DNA of 7,135 nucleotides from Bacillus cytotoxicus NVH 391-98 (GCF_000017425.1 NC_009673.1:1-7135); one strand, 5' to 3'; shown: positions 1 through 5,343, counted from the first letter of the stretch. Notes: generated by a model not told the origin, from the sequence alone. Program-made: numbers and translations.

Positions 1-1
1 G

Positions 2-34
2 GAATCTCACATCTGCTCTAGTGGGATTCTTTTT
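2..34 (+). terminator. Rightward intrinsic terminator-like hairpin overlapping the end of rep
   Basis: GAATCTCAC (2-10) pairs with GTGGGATTC (21-29) around a 10-base loop and is followed by CTTTTTCTTT. The one non-Watson-Crick position is a G-U pair in plus-strand RNA but an A-C mismatch in minus-strand RNA, and the T-run is also on the plus side. The hairpin therefore fits plus-strand termination. No plus-strand gene lies within the window upstream of it. If the window is circular, the TATAAT promoter at 7072-7100 would feed it. Confidence 0.4.
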
Positions 35-1238
35 CTTTAATTCTTTTTAAACGTTCTGACATAAGTAACTGAACCGCTACAGCTTCAACTTTCTTCTGAT
101 CTACTCTTTTTTCACCCCATTCAATCAATTTCTTATAAAATTCTTCAATACCTTGTTCATGCTTTAAAGCTCGTAAATATAAGACAGATGAAATTTGTTC
201 AAAAAACCATTTATCAAATTTATCTTTTTCTTTTTGAGTCATTGACTCAAAATAAAATTCAGAATCACCATCTAATAACTTTTCCCATAAAACGTCTGGA
301 CTAACATCATCTAAAGATTGTTTCTTTTTACGAGAACCTAATTTCACCTTATCAACTGTATTATCTAAAAAGTCAGCCCAAAATTTCGCTGTAGGACGAC
401 GCTTCATGTGCTTACCACCAGTAGTTTTTTTAAAATCCACATATGTAAGAAAGACAGAGTAACAAAACTGTTCAAAAGATTGCTTGTCCAATACAATAGC
501 TTTTTTCACAAAATTAGTCGCTGCATCATCAACAAGTTGCAACTCACAACGCACCCAATGCAATAAATCACTAGCATTCATTTGAGCCTTTTTGTCATAA
601 AATCGAAATTGTGTACCAGTACGAGAACCTAAATACCAAGTCTCACCATCTGAAACGTATTGCAATTTATCCTCTTCACCATCAACACCAACTAACTTAA
701 ACTTCTTAATTTGATGACCACCTCGAAATCTAGTAGTTAGATTTCCATCTTTAATATATCTAGCAATCTTTTTAATCGAAACACTACCACTCACATCATC
801 TTTAGCTACATCAATACGCGAAAAATGAAAACCTTTAGAAACTGAAGTTAAAAATTTCAACAACTGAATATCATCTTTTTTATAATCAGAACGAATCAAT
901 TTCAACATTGAACCAGTCAAAATCAAATGAATACCCATATTAGAAGGTGCATCAAATAGTAATTGAAATGTATTTTGACCTAAAAACTTGTAAGACTTTC
1001 TATACCCATGTAGACCATCATCACAATGTTTAAATAAAAACTCATCAATACCAAGAAAACTGGAAATTTTACTAATAATCCTCCTCGCATTTTCTTGGGA
1101 ATTCTGTACAAATTTAAAAGTGACTTGAACCCAGTCCAGACAAGGGATAGAGTAGATATCGAATGTTCCGGGAACCCCCGTGTTACTGGACGGGGGTTCC
1201 ACAATTTCTAACTGGAAATTTTCCTTCGAATTAAACAC
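18..1238 (-). CDS. rep: Rolling-circle replication initiator, Rep_trans (pT181 RepC / RstA-like) family
   Basis: This is probably the initiator that nicks the double-strand origin and starts rolling-circle replication. Numbered from the GTG at 1238 (406 aa), family landmarks are LDWVQVTF (35-42), the strand motif HFSRIDVAKDD (138-148), WYLGSRTGTQFRFYDKKAQ (201-219), whose Tyr214 fits the catalytic tyrosine of the family's YxK motif, and WVRCELQL (228-235). The C-terminal third is charged and helical. An upstream in-frame GTG at 1247 lies inside the Shine-Dalgarno sequence AGTAGGTG (1245-1252). The second GTG, six bases further on, is therefore the better start. The 5' part of the gene contains a perfect GC-rich hairpin (1171-1200), and pT181-type plasmids likewise carry their origin inside rep. 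The gene is last in the minus-strand series, following a 111-aa membrane protein after about 110 bp. Family assignment is firm; exact substrate specificity is not visible. Confidence 0.88.
   Translation of the reverse strand: MFNSKENFQLEIVEPPSSNTGVPGTFDIYSIPCLDWVQVTFKFVQNSQENARRIISKISSFLGIDEFLFKHCDDGLHGYRKSYKFLGQNTFQLLFDAPSNMGIHLILTGSMLKLIRSDYKKDDIQLLKFLTSVSKGFHFSRIDVAKDDVSGSVSIKKIARYIKDGNLTTRFRGGHQIKKFKLVGVDGEEDKLQYVSDGETWYLGSRTGTQFRFYDKKAQMNASDLLHWVRCELQLVDDAATNFVKKAIVLDKQSFEQFCYSVFLTYVDFKKTTGGKHMKRRPTAKFWADFLDNTVDKVKLGSRKKKQSLDDVSPDVLWEKLLDGDSEFYFESMTQKEKDKFDKWFFEQISSVLYLRALKHEQGIEEFYKKLIEWGEKRVDQKKVEAVAVQLLMSERLKRIKEKESH
1165..1200. other. dso: Candidate double-strand replication origin hairpin inside rep
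   Basis: Bases 1171-1180 (GGAACCCCCG) and 1191-1200 (CGGGGGTTCC) form a perfect 10-bp stem with a 10-base loop. An overlapping short palindrome GTTCCGGGAAC lies at 1165-1175, allowing alternative pairings. It is the most GC-rich stretch of an AT-rich gene and falls at codons 13-23 of rep. Rep_trans plasmids such as pT181 carry the nick site in a cruciform within the early part of the rep gene, so this is my best candidate for the origin. The nick position itself is not identified. Confidence 0.5.
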
Positions 1239-1305
1239 AAAAAACACCTACTAACCACAATTTATTTAATAACAGTATAAATTTTCATTTTCGACATATT
1301 CCTTT

Positions 1306-1328
1306 TCTATAAAATTCAAATTGTATTA
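1306..1328. repeat. 23-bp direct repeat, copy A (copy B at 1665-1687)
   Basis: The 23 bases at 1306-1328 match 1665-1687 with a single difference (T1324 versus C1683). Copy B covers the start codon and first codons of the 111-aa membrane-protein gene, and copy A lies just beyond that gene's stop. The pair thus brackets the gene exactly. In copy A the ATG has become ATA. This fits a duplication or an insertion by homologous recombination, or the remnant of a second gene with the same start. Confidence 0.7.
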
Positions 1329-1349
1329 CATTAACGCTTTAATTATAAA

Positions 1350-1685
1350 TTACTCTTCGATTCTTCCAGTGGTGTGGTATTTATATCGCTTTATTGCCGC
1401 TTTGATATTGATATTCAGAACATACAAATAATAAGGCAACACAATTACAAAAGTAACTCCATAAGAAAACCAATTACCTAATTCAAAATGTTTGTCTAAC
1501 CAATATACAGCTAAAAGGGTTATAAAGGAGATCAATGTGCATGTGATTAATAACCGCTCTTTGTGGTATATTTCTTTTTTAAATTTTTTATATTTCAAAA
1601 GATTGTCTTCTCCACTTTTTTTAGCGTATCTTTCATTTCCATTCTCCCACCTCTCTGCCATTTCTCTATAAAATTCAAATTGCAT
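1350..1685 (-). CDS. Small membrane protein with two transmembrane helices, unknown function
   Basis: This 111-aa protein has a charged, helical N-terminal part (residues 1-43, rich in Lys and Glu). Two hydrophobic segments follow at about 44-63 (LLITCTLISFITLLAVYWL) and 72-92, and the tail is basic. The predicted topology is both ends in the cytoplasm. The start is an ATG 11 bases after the preceding gene's TAG, with only a weak GAGTGAG ribosome site, so translation may be coupled. It is flanked by a 23-bp direct repeat, one copy covering its own start, which suggests acquisition as a cassette. It sits between the small regulatory genes and rep. I do not recognise the family. Superinfection exclusion, envelope modification or a virion-assembly accessory are possible roles, none shown by the sequence. 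Confidence 0.75.
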   Translation of the reverse strand: MQFEFYREMAERWENGNERYAKKSGEDNLLKYKKFKKEIYHKERLLITCTLISFITLLAVYWLDKHFELGNWFSYGVTFVIVLPYYLYVLNINIKAAIKRYKYHTTGRIEE

Positions 1686-1696
1686 TAAAACTCACT

Positions 1697-1909
1697 CTAA
1701 TACTCATTACGACCAATTACTAAAGCCATGTGTTTTATTGTACCGCTAACTCTCACAATTGGTTGATATTTCAACTCTACATATAACCCTTTCTCCTGCA
1801 TTTCAGTTATCGCTATGTTTAAAGACATCTGAAAACTTTTTTCGCTATCCTCGTTTACAATCTTTGTATCTACAATTTTACCTGTATCCATCTTCAATTC
1901 ACTTTTCAT
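1697..1909 (-). CDS. Small Cse60/DUF2758-like protein
   Basis: This is a soluble 70-aa protein. The apparent order is a beta strand (KIVDTKIV), an amphipathic helix (about 22-41, SEKSFQMSLNIAITEMQEKG), then two strands (LYVELKYQP and HMALVIGR). That pattern resembles the small Cse60/DUF2758 proteins common in Bacillus chromosomes, phages and plasmids, but I make the match by eye and it is tentative. The start has an excellent site, AGGAGA eight bases before the ATG. It lies 24 bp after the coiled-coil gene and 11 bp before the 111-aa membrane-protein gene, so the three are probably co-transcribed. In a filamentous phage this is one of the few small soluble proteins that could stand in for the pV ssDNA-binding protein, but no OB-fold signature is evident. 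Confidence 0.75.
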   Translation of the reverse strand: MKSELKMDTGKIVDTKIVNEDSEKSFQMSLNIAITEMQEKGLYVELKYQPIVRVSGTIKHMALVIGRNEY

Positions 1910-1933
1910 ATTAAATTTCTCCTAATTTTTAGC

Positions 1934-2155
1934 TTAATGTTTTTCTCTCTTAATGCGCTCCACTGTAGCCTCATTCTTAAATAAACGTTTATTCAACACA
2001 TCAATTTCAACATCTTTTTCCTCAACTAAATGATATAACTTATTAAAGTTATCATCAGTTTCAATACGATGTGCTTTAAGATCAATTTTAATTTCTTCAA
2101 TATCCTTACTGATCTTATCTAATTGATCAATAATCTTATGTAATAAATCTTCCAT
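1934..2155 (-). CDS. Small coiled-coil protein
   Basis: The 73-aa product is almost entirely predicted helix. Heptad-like hydrophobic spacing starts at LLHKIIDQLDKISKDIEEIKIDL (residues 4-26) and continues through LYHLVEEKDVEIDVLNKRL (40-58). It is highly charged and lacks cysteine, signal peptide or membrane segment, so it is probably a cytoplasmic oligomer. The start is decided by GGAGG eight bases before the ATG. It is the second gene after the promoter at 2478-2506. Small coiled-coil proteins of this kind are frequent in Bacillus phages and plasmids, and no activity can be read from the sequence. A structural or DNA-organising role in phage replication is possible. Confidence 0.78.
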   Translation of the reverse strand: MEDLLHKIIDQLDKISKDIEEIKIDLKAHRIETDDNFNKLYHLVEEKDVEIDVLNKRLFKNEATVERIKREKH

Positions 2156-2233
2156 GATTAAAACCTCCGATTATAATTTTAAAAAAGTTCGACTCTATCC
2201 CCTATTAATATTAACAAGTTAAGAAAGAACCTC

Positions 2234-2446
2234 TTAAATTTCTCCTTGTTCTTTATATTTACGTTTCTTCTCTTCAATCATAGCCAGAAAAAATGTAGAA
2301 CGATTATATTTCTTAAAAGGTAAATTATGTTCTCTAGCAATTGTTTTCCTTCTATCATTCTCAATATCTACAATTTCATCTATTAAAGCCATTTCACTTT
2401 CTGTAAATGTAAATGCCCAAGTTTTCTTTTTCTCTTTAACAATCAT
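2234..2446 (-). CDS. Small ribbon-helix-helix-like DNA-binding protein
   Basis: This 70-aa protein begins at the ATG at 2446, seven bases after GGAGG. The open frame runs further upstream, but those codons cross the promoter and have no ribosome site. KTWAFTFTESEMALIDEIV gives a strand followed by a helix, and NRSTFFLAMIEEKKRKYK gives a second helix ending in a basic tail. This is the order of ribbon-helix-helix repressors such as CopG/Arc types. It is the first gene after a good promoter embedded in an inverted repeat with CCATAT/ATATGG half-sites (2486-2524). That arrangement suggests it represses its own operon, which includes the route to rep; a copy-control role is inference. The family call rests on pattern only. 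Confidence 0.7.
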   Translation of the reverse strand: MIVKEKKKTWAFTFTESEMALIDEIVDIENDRRKTIAREHNLPFKKYNRSTFFLAMIEEKKRKYKEQGEI

Positions 2447-2477
2447 CTTAAAACCTCCTAGCAAAATTCCTATATTT

Positions 2478-2506
2478 AATATAACAAAAACCATATTATT
2501 TGTAAA
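2478..2506 (-). promoter_or_regulatory. Sigma-A-type promoter for the RHH-to-rep gene series
   Basis: Read on the minus strand, TTTACA (2501-2506) and TATATT (2478-2483) are each one base from consensus and separated by 17 bases. The promoter lies about 30-60 bp upstream of the RHH-like gene start at 2446. The spacer contains one half of the inverted repeat at 2486-2524, so a bound repressor would block RNA polymerase. Confidence 0.65.
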
Positions 2507-2524
2507 CAAAAACATATGGTTTTT
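2486..2524. promoter_or_regulatory. Inverted repeat over the promoter: operator or bidirectional terminator
   Basis: AAAAACCATAT (2486-2496) and ATATGGTTTTT (2514-2524) form a perfect 11-bp inverted repeat with a 17-base centre. Because it brackets the -35 element of the promoter, I favour an operator for the adjacent RHH-like protein. The T-run on each flank also lets it act as a weak terminator of the coat-gene transcript arriving from the right, and both roles can coexist. Confidence 0.5.
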
Positions 2525-2597
2525 TTAAAAAATATTTTATTTTACTTTTCTACTATTTGATAACAATCTAATTACATTTAAAATCAACAAACATAAA

Positions 2598-2744
2598 TCA
2601 CTTATCCTTTCTACGTCTATAAAAAAGTAATAACAACCATAGAACAAGGAATACAACCCCTATAAGTAGGCTATATTCCGCATTCTCCTTTTCATATGAA
2701 AAAAACTTGGACTTCATAAAAAACTCATCATTAGTAGGTATCAT
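2598..2744 (-). CDS. Small single-span membrane protein, candidate major coat protein (pVIII-like)
   Basis: The 48-aa product starts MIPTNDEFFMKSKFFSYEKE, with a mixed-charge amphipathic N-terminal half. It has one membrane span at about 25-41 (SLLIGVVFLVLWLLLLF) and ends in the basic tail RRRKDK. Acidic or amphipathic N-terminus, hydrophobic centre and basic DNA-facing C-terminus is the plan of filamentous-phage major coat proteins. Most pVIII proteins also have a cleaved signal peptide, which is absent here. The ribosome site AGAGGTG lies four bases before the ATG. Its start overlaps the stop of the 29-aa gene (ATGA), so translation is probably coupled. It is last in a run of four short membrane genes behind the FN3 protein. 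Coat function is inference from topology and context; a minor coat role is the alternative. Confidence 0.65.
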   Translation of the reverse strand: MIPTNDEFFMKSKFFSYEKENAEYSLLIGVVFLVLWLLLLFYRRRKDK

Positions 2745-2830
2745 TTTGCACCTCTAACAGTTTCTTTTATTCCTCTATAAAGATAAAACAATGAAATGCA
2801 CCAAAATGCTAGAACAACAACATTATCCAT
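2741..2830 (-). CDS. 29-residue single-span membrane peptide, pVII/pIX-like
   Basis: The peptide starts MDNVVVLAFWCISLFYLYRG. It has one hydrophobic stretch (4-18) followed by a basic tail with Arg/Lys (IKETVRGAK). It is too short for most gene finders, but AAAGGG lies nine bases before the ATG, the start overlaps the end of the 41-aa gene, and the stop overlaps the next start as ATGA. Such packing is typical of real coupled genes. Size, topology and the short basic tail resemble the 32-33-residue pVII and pIX tip proteins of Ff phages, which also lack signal peptides. That is a structural analogy; peptides this small carry little detectable homology. Confidence 0.55.
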   Translation of the reverse strand: MDNVVVLAFWCISLFYLYRGIKETVRGAK

Positions 2831-2948
2831 CTAGATCAACCCTTTTAAACTTCGAAATTCTACAAGCATTCATAAACAACATAATTCGATTCAAAATAAT
2901 AAATGTCAATATAGGATACAGAAGTAATATTATTACTTTTAACATCAT
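2823..2948 (-). CDS. 41-residue single-span membrane protein, minor coat candidate
   Basis: It starts MMLKVIILLLYPILTFIILN, with one membrane span at residues 3-20, possibly extended to about 26, and a basic C-terminal part (CRISKFKRVDLDG). GAGAGG stands four bases before the first ATG and immediately follows the TGA of the 60-aa gene, so the two are almost certainly translated together. The 29-aa gene begins inside its last codons. It is the second of four consecutive tiny membrane proteins following the adsorption-protein gene, where filamentous phages encode virion proteins. No family is recognisable. Confidence 0.6.
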   Translation of the reverse strand: MMLKVIILLLYPILTFIILNRIMLFMNACRISKFKRVDLDG

Positions 2949-2956
2949 AAAACCTC

Positions 2957-3139
2957 TCAAATTGCTTTGTATGACATTATAGTCAAACAAAGCATAATAA
3001 CCGCACTAAACAAGCTAAAACTCATTAAAATAATGAATCTAGGACTTTTAAAACGTATAAACTTTTTAAACATTAAATAACTTATATCTATCAAACTAAC
3101 AAAAGACAAAAAACATAACCATAAAAATATAATCATCAT
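2957..3139 (-). CDS. 60-residue membrane protein with two spans, possible pVI-like minor coat protein
   Basis: The product has two hydrophobic helices, at about residues 3-24 and 35-55, joined by a basic loop (FKKFIRFKSPRF). This is a short hairpin in the membrane with its loop likely in the cytoplasm. AAAAGGA precedes the first of two consecutive ATGs by 11 bases, a slightly long spacing. The gene begins 44 bp after the FN3 protein and is separated from it by a perfect stem-loop. In Ff phages the multi-span pVI gene directly follows the pIII gene, and this gene has the same relative place. pVI is about twice as long, so the analogy is positional only. Confidence 0.65.
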   Translation of the reverse strand: MMIIFLWLCFLSFVSLIDISYLMFKKFIRFKSPRFIILMSFSLFSAVIMLCLTIMSYKAI

Positions 3140-3167
3140 AATCTATCAAATCCTTTTATTAAATGGC

Positions 3168-3191
3168 TGCCATGATAAAATTATCATGGCA
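3168..3191 (-). terminator. Perfect stem-loop containing the stop codon of the FN3 gene
   Basis: TGCCATGATAA (3168-3178) and TTATCATGGCA (3181-3191) are perfect inverted complements separated by two bases. In practice this gives a stem of about nine pairs with a six-base loop. The TGA of the FN3 protein (3184-3186) is within it. Neither strand has a following T-run, so it is a poor intrinsic terminator. An attenuator, mRNA-processing or 3'-stability element separating adsorption-protein and coat-protein messages is more likely. Confidence 0.45.
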
Positions 3192-4563
3192 AAATCAAAT
3201 GTTTAAGTTTGTAAATTATATAGAATGCAAGAGAAATACCTACAGAATAAGCAAGACATAACCATAAGTTACTAAACATAACGCTCACACCGTCGCTAAT
3301 ATCCTGCAAATTATATTTACTCTCTATAACAGGAATCGTATTAGGATCTGGAACACCATACACAGGCACACTTAATTCTGAAATATTGCCACTACGATCT
3401 ACAGCATTCACTTGAACTTTATATTTTGTTCCGTTCTCTAAATTTTTTAAAACAAAAGAAGTAGAAGTGATAAGGTTACTATTCATCTTTTTTCCGTCTA
3501 AATAAACGCTATAACCTGCCAAATCTTTGTCACTCACTCTATCCCAAGACGCAATCAAAGCACCATTAGAAGGCTTAGCAAAAACGTTACTAGGTGCATG
3601 AGGTGGTTCATCATCTTTTTCCTCTAGAGTCTTTATAGATAGATTGACAGGCGAAGAATCATTCTTATCTTTATCAACCGCAACAACTAAAACATTATAT
3701 TCTGTTTCTGGATTTAAATTTTTGATTATAAATTCTTCTTGTAATCCAATTTCAGCGTACTTCTTGCCATTTAAGAAAACTTTAAATCCTGCTAGATCAT
3801 CGTCCTTTGGAGATTTCCAATGTAACTTAACTGTTTTATCAGTTGATTCCGCTACCAAAGACGATACAGGTCCAGGAGGGATTTTTTTAGGATCATTTAA
3901 AGTTCTAAAAGTTTTCATCACTCCTGGATTTTCAATTCCATCATCATTAAAAGATCGTAAACTAAAGACATAACTTGTATCATCTTTTAAACCTTCTACA
4001 ACATACGAATTGACTGGCTTATCAACCTTAGCAATCAATTCATTTTCTTTATAGATATTTACACCCGCGAACTTTTCTTGTGGCGGATTTTTCCAGTTTA
4101 ACGTAATTTTATTAACATCAGAAATAGCACTTACATTCGTTACTTCGCCAACTCTTCCATCATCAGCAAACACATTAAAATCAAAAATTTGAATGTCATT
4201 AATATGAACATAACTTACAGTAACATACCTAACTTTCTTTACAACTTCTTCGTTTTTTGCTATTTTTTTATAATTTTTCAAAACCTTAAAATCAGAATCC
4301 AAATAAGAAACAATTAAAGGATTATATCCACCTCTTGCATAAGCATTTATCGAAAAACCTGTTACATCATATTCCTTACCTAAATCAAAAACAACAGGCG
4401 AGTCGTCAGCACTAAAAATACTCTTAGACGTCTTTGAATCACCGTCTGTCATCTCTACTATTTTGATTTTAGGATTTTTTTTAATATATCCCTCTTTCCC
4501 TTTCAAAACATCAAAAGTTTCTGCACTTACATCTACATGAAAAGTCATAAAGAAAAGAAGCAA
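3184..4563 (-). CDS. Secreted, membrane-anchored protein with three FN3 domains; pIII-like adsorption protein candidate
   Basis: Numbered from the TTG at 4563 (459 aa), the order is: remnant of a signal peptide ending DVSA/E (cleavage near 14/15); a beta-rich discoidin/galactose-binding-like domain (about 15-135); three fibronectin type III domains (138-222, 229-313, 320-405); a linker; and one membrane span (430-452) with a short basic tail. Domains 2 and 3 share a DLAGxxVxLxGKK motif, pointing to tandem duplication. Exported N-terminal binding domains with a C-terminal anchor match filamentous-phage pIII, which recognises the host and caps the virion; adhesion is inference. The usable frame has no ribosome site at TTG 4563 or ATG 4548. 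A well-placed site instead serves TTG 4598 in another frame, so the gene is probably frameshifted at its 5' end. It is followed by four tiny membrane proteins. Confidence 0.8.
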   Translation of the reverse strand: MLLFFMTFHVDVSAETFDVLKGKEGYIKKNPKIKIVEMTDGDSKTSKSIFSADDSPVVFDLGKEYDVTGFSINAYARGGYNPLIVSYLDSDFKVLKNYKKIAKNEEVVKKVRYVTVSYVHINDIQIFDFNVFADDGRVGEVTNVSAISDVNKITLNWKNPPQEKFAGVNIYKENELIAKVDKPVNSYVVEGLKDDTSYVFSLRSFNDDGIENPGVMKTFRTLNDPKKIPPGPVSSLVAESTDKTVKLHWKSPKDDDLAGFKVFLNGKKYAEIGLQEEFIIKNLNPETEYNVLVVAVDKDKNDSSPVNLSIKTLEEKDDEPPHAPSNVFAKPSNGALIASWDRVSDKDLAGYSVYLDGKKMNSNLITSTSFVLKNLENGTKYKVQVNAVDRSGNISELSVPVYGVPDPNTIPVIESKYNLQDISDGVSVMFSNLWLCLAYSVGISLAFYIIYKLKHLILP

Positions 4564-4598
4564 ACTAATACAACACTTAAAATATACTTACACCGCAA
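4545..4598 (-). CDS. Out-of-frame signal-peptide start of the FN3 gene, broken by a one-base shift
   Basis: The TTG at 4598 has AGAGGTG six bases upstream (4605-4611) and GGAGG just behind it (4613-4617). It encodes MRCKYILSVVLVCFFSL before a TGA that overlaps the ATG at 4548 as ATGA. This is a typical signal-peptide n- and h-region. One extra T in the TTTT run (4553-4556) would fuse it in frame to MTFHVDVSA of the FN3 protein, giving a complete signal peptide. Explanations are a sequencing or assembly indel, a genuine inactivating or phase-variable slippage, or programmed frameshifting. A separate leader peptide coupled to the ATG is also possible. Confidence 0.6.
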   Translation of the reverse strand: MRCKYILSVVLVCFFSL

Positions 4599-4637
4599 CG
4601 TTTACACCTCTACCTCCAAAAAAATAAAATTAAAACC

Positions 4638-4658
4638 GTCCTTTTTGAAAAAAGGGAC
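4638..4658 (-). terminator. Attenuator-like hairpin in the leader of the FN3 gene
   Basis: GTCCTTTTT (4638-4646) pairs, with small bulges, with the AAAAAAGGGAC at 4648-4658. On the minus strand it is followed by TTTTAATTTTATTTTTTT before the ribosome site of the FN3 gene. That is the arrangement of a weak intrinsic terminator or attenuator. No aptamer-like conserved core is recognised. Confidence 0.35.
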
Positions 4659-4680
4659 ACAAAAACTTTTCTATATGGGA

Positions 4681-4740
4681 GGACCCACACCCCATTCGCC
4701 TACAGCGGGTGTCCCCCAAACAATGTTTGGGAGAACGCGA
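4681..4740. other. GC-rich structured non-coding block (origin or packaging candidate)
   Basis: Within otherwise AT-rich DNA this segment contains ACACC/GGTGT (4687-4691 with 4708-4712) stacked near CGC/GCG. Directly next to it is the near-perfect stem CCCAAACA/TGTTTGGG (4715-4722 with 4724-4731, one base between). No convincing gene covers it. In single-stranded replicons, dense stem-loops between genes often serve as the priming site for second-strand synthesis or the packaging signal. Which of these applies here cannot be told from sequence alone. Confidence 0.4.
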
Positions 4741-4786
4741 GAGCTTGTTTTTACTATTCCATTTGGCAACCCTACGGGACATCAAC

Positions 4787-4836
4787 TTTTATTTAAAAAA
4801 CTTTTTTAAAAACCAAAAAAACTTTTTTAAATAAAA
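4787..4836. repeat. Long A/T inverted repeat
   Basis: TTTTATTTAAAAAA (4787-4800) and TTTTTTAAATAAAA (4823-4836) are perfect 14-base inverted complements. After one C-C mismatch, the T6 at 4802-4807 can pair with the A6 at 4816-4821, extending the stem to about 20 pairs. Either strand would give a T-rich 3' side, so it can end transcription of the 65-aa gene or of anything arriving from the left. It also separates the structured block from the upstream operon. The rest of 4837-4947 holds a small CCGC/GCGG hairpin at 4847-4855 and nothing else I recognise. Confidence 0.55.
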
Positions 4837-4947
4837 CTCCTTCGCTCCGCTGCGGTCTCTTACAGGCTTTCCATTTACATCTACCGATTCACATTCCAAG
4901 CCTTCCAGAGATGATTTTGCGTGTTCTACACTAAATTTTCAGCGTTC

Positions 4948-5145
4948 TTATAGCATAGAATCTTGTTTCATTCGCCCTAAATTCTTCTGTAAAACTTTCA
5001 ATTGATACTGTAATTTTTGTAAATCTTCTTTTTCCTCTTCATTAAAATCATATTTATCATCTAAATGTGCTAAAAAACGATTACAAGACTCAAACGCTTG
5101 TACAGACGCCTCTATCTGTCTTTTTACTCGTTTACTACCAATCAT
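4948..5145 (-). CDS. Small helical protein, unknown function
   Basis: This 65-aa protein starts MIGSKRVKRQIEASVQAFES. It is predicted almost entirely helical, with a basic N-terminus and a charged second half (about 34-58, EEEKEDLQKLQYQLKVLQKNL) of coiled-coil type. It has no signal peptide or membrane span. AAAGGGG lies eight bases before this ATG. An in-frame TTG at 5163 and an ATG at 5151 are too far or too close to that site and are less likely starts. The ribosome site directly follows the stop of the 55-aa gene, so the two form a pair, probably translated together. Its place between the Zot-like ATPase and the FN3 protein suggests a role in DNA binding or virion assembly, but no family is recognised. 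Confidence 0.7.
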   Translation of the reverse strand: MIGSKRVKRQIEASVQAFESCNRFLAHLDDKYDFNEEEKEDLQKLQYQLKVLQKNLGRMKQDSML

Positions 5146-5159
5146 AATCATTACCCCTT

Positions 5160-5327
5160 TCAAAATCTAAAACTATCTATATGCAAGCAAACTAACGTCA
5201 ACTGTTGAATCAATTTATAATAATCTTTTGGTTCAATTCTCAAATCTTTTAATTTTTCTTTTACCTTATCGATTTCAATCAAAATACTCTCAAATATTTG
5301 TTGTTGAATAATAGAATTATCTTTCAC
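5160..5327 (-). CDS. Small helical protein with GTG start, unknown function
   Basis: The 55-aa product starts MKDNSIIQQQIFESILIEID and continues with KVKEKLKDLR and a second amphipathic helix (DYYKLIQQLTLVCLHID). It appears soluble and two-helical. The start is a GTG preceded by AAGGGG at an eight-base spacing, the same arrangement as in the next gene, which strongly supports coding despite its short length. It lies just after the GC-rich hairpin behind the Zot-like gene and 14 bases before the 65-aa start. The two products have similar size and helical character and may be partners. No known domain is visible. Confidence 0.62.
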   Translation of the reverse strand: MKDNSIIQQQIFESILIEIDKVKEKLKDLRIEPKDYYKLIQQLTLVCLHIDSFRF

Positions 5328-5343
5328 ATTTCCATCCCCTTAT

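Noticed and set aside
980..1204. Minus-strand 74-codon frame inside rep
   Set aside because: Fully inside the strongly supported rep frame with no ribosome site of its own; its product has no family features.
2493..2513. Similarity of TATTTGTAAACA to part of a Bacillus dif/Xer half-site, suggesting a phage attachment site
   Set aside because: Only one half-site resembles it and the bases are already explained by the -35 element and inverted repeat; no second half or integrase is present.
2791..2982. Plus-strand 63-codon open frame
   Set aside because: Antisense to three well-supported overlapping membrane genes that each have ribosome sites.
3644..3973. Plus-strand 109-codon open frame
   Set aside because: Antisense to the FN3 domains, no ribosome site; Ser/Leu/Phe-rich content is what reading opposite a Lys/Glu-rich gene produces.
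4630..4782. Minus-strand 50-codon frame starting MSRRVAKWNSKNK in the structured block
   Set aside because: No ribosome site, unusual Arg/Cys/Lys content, and it is explained by the inverted repeats; relatives would have to show conservation before I would call it.
4537..4809. Plus-strand 90-codon open frame
   Set aside because: It overlaps the start of the FN3 gene and the stem-loop region, has no ribosome site, and its low-complexity product looks like a shadow.
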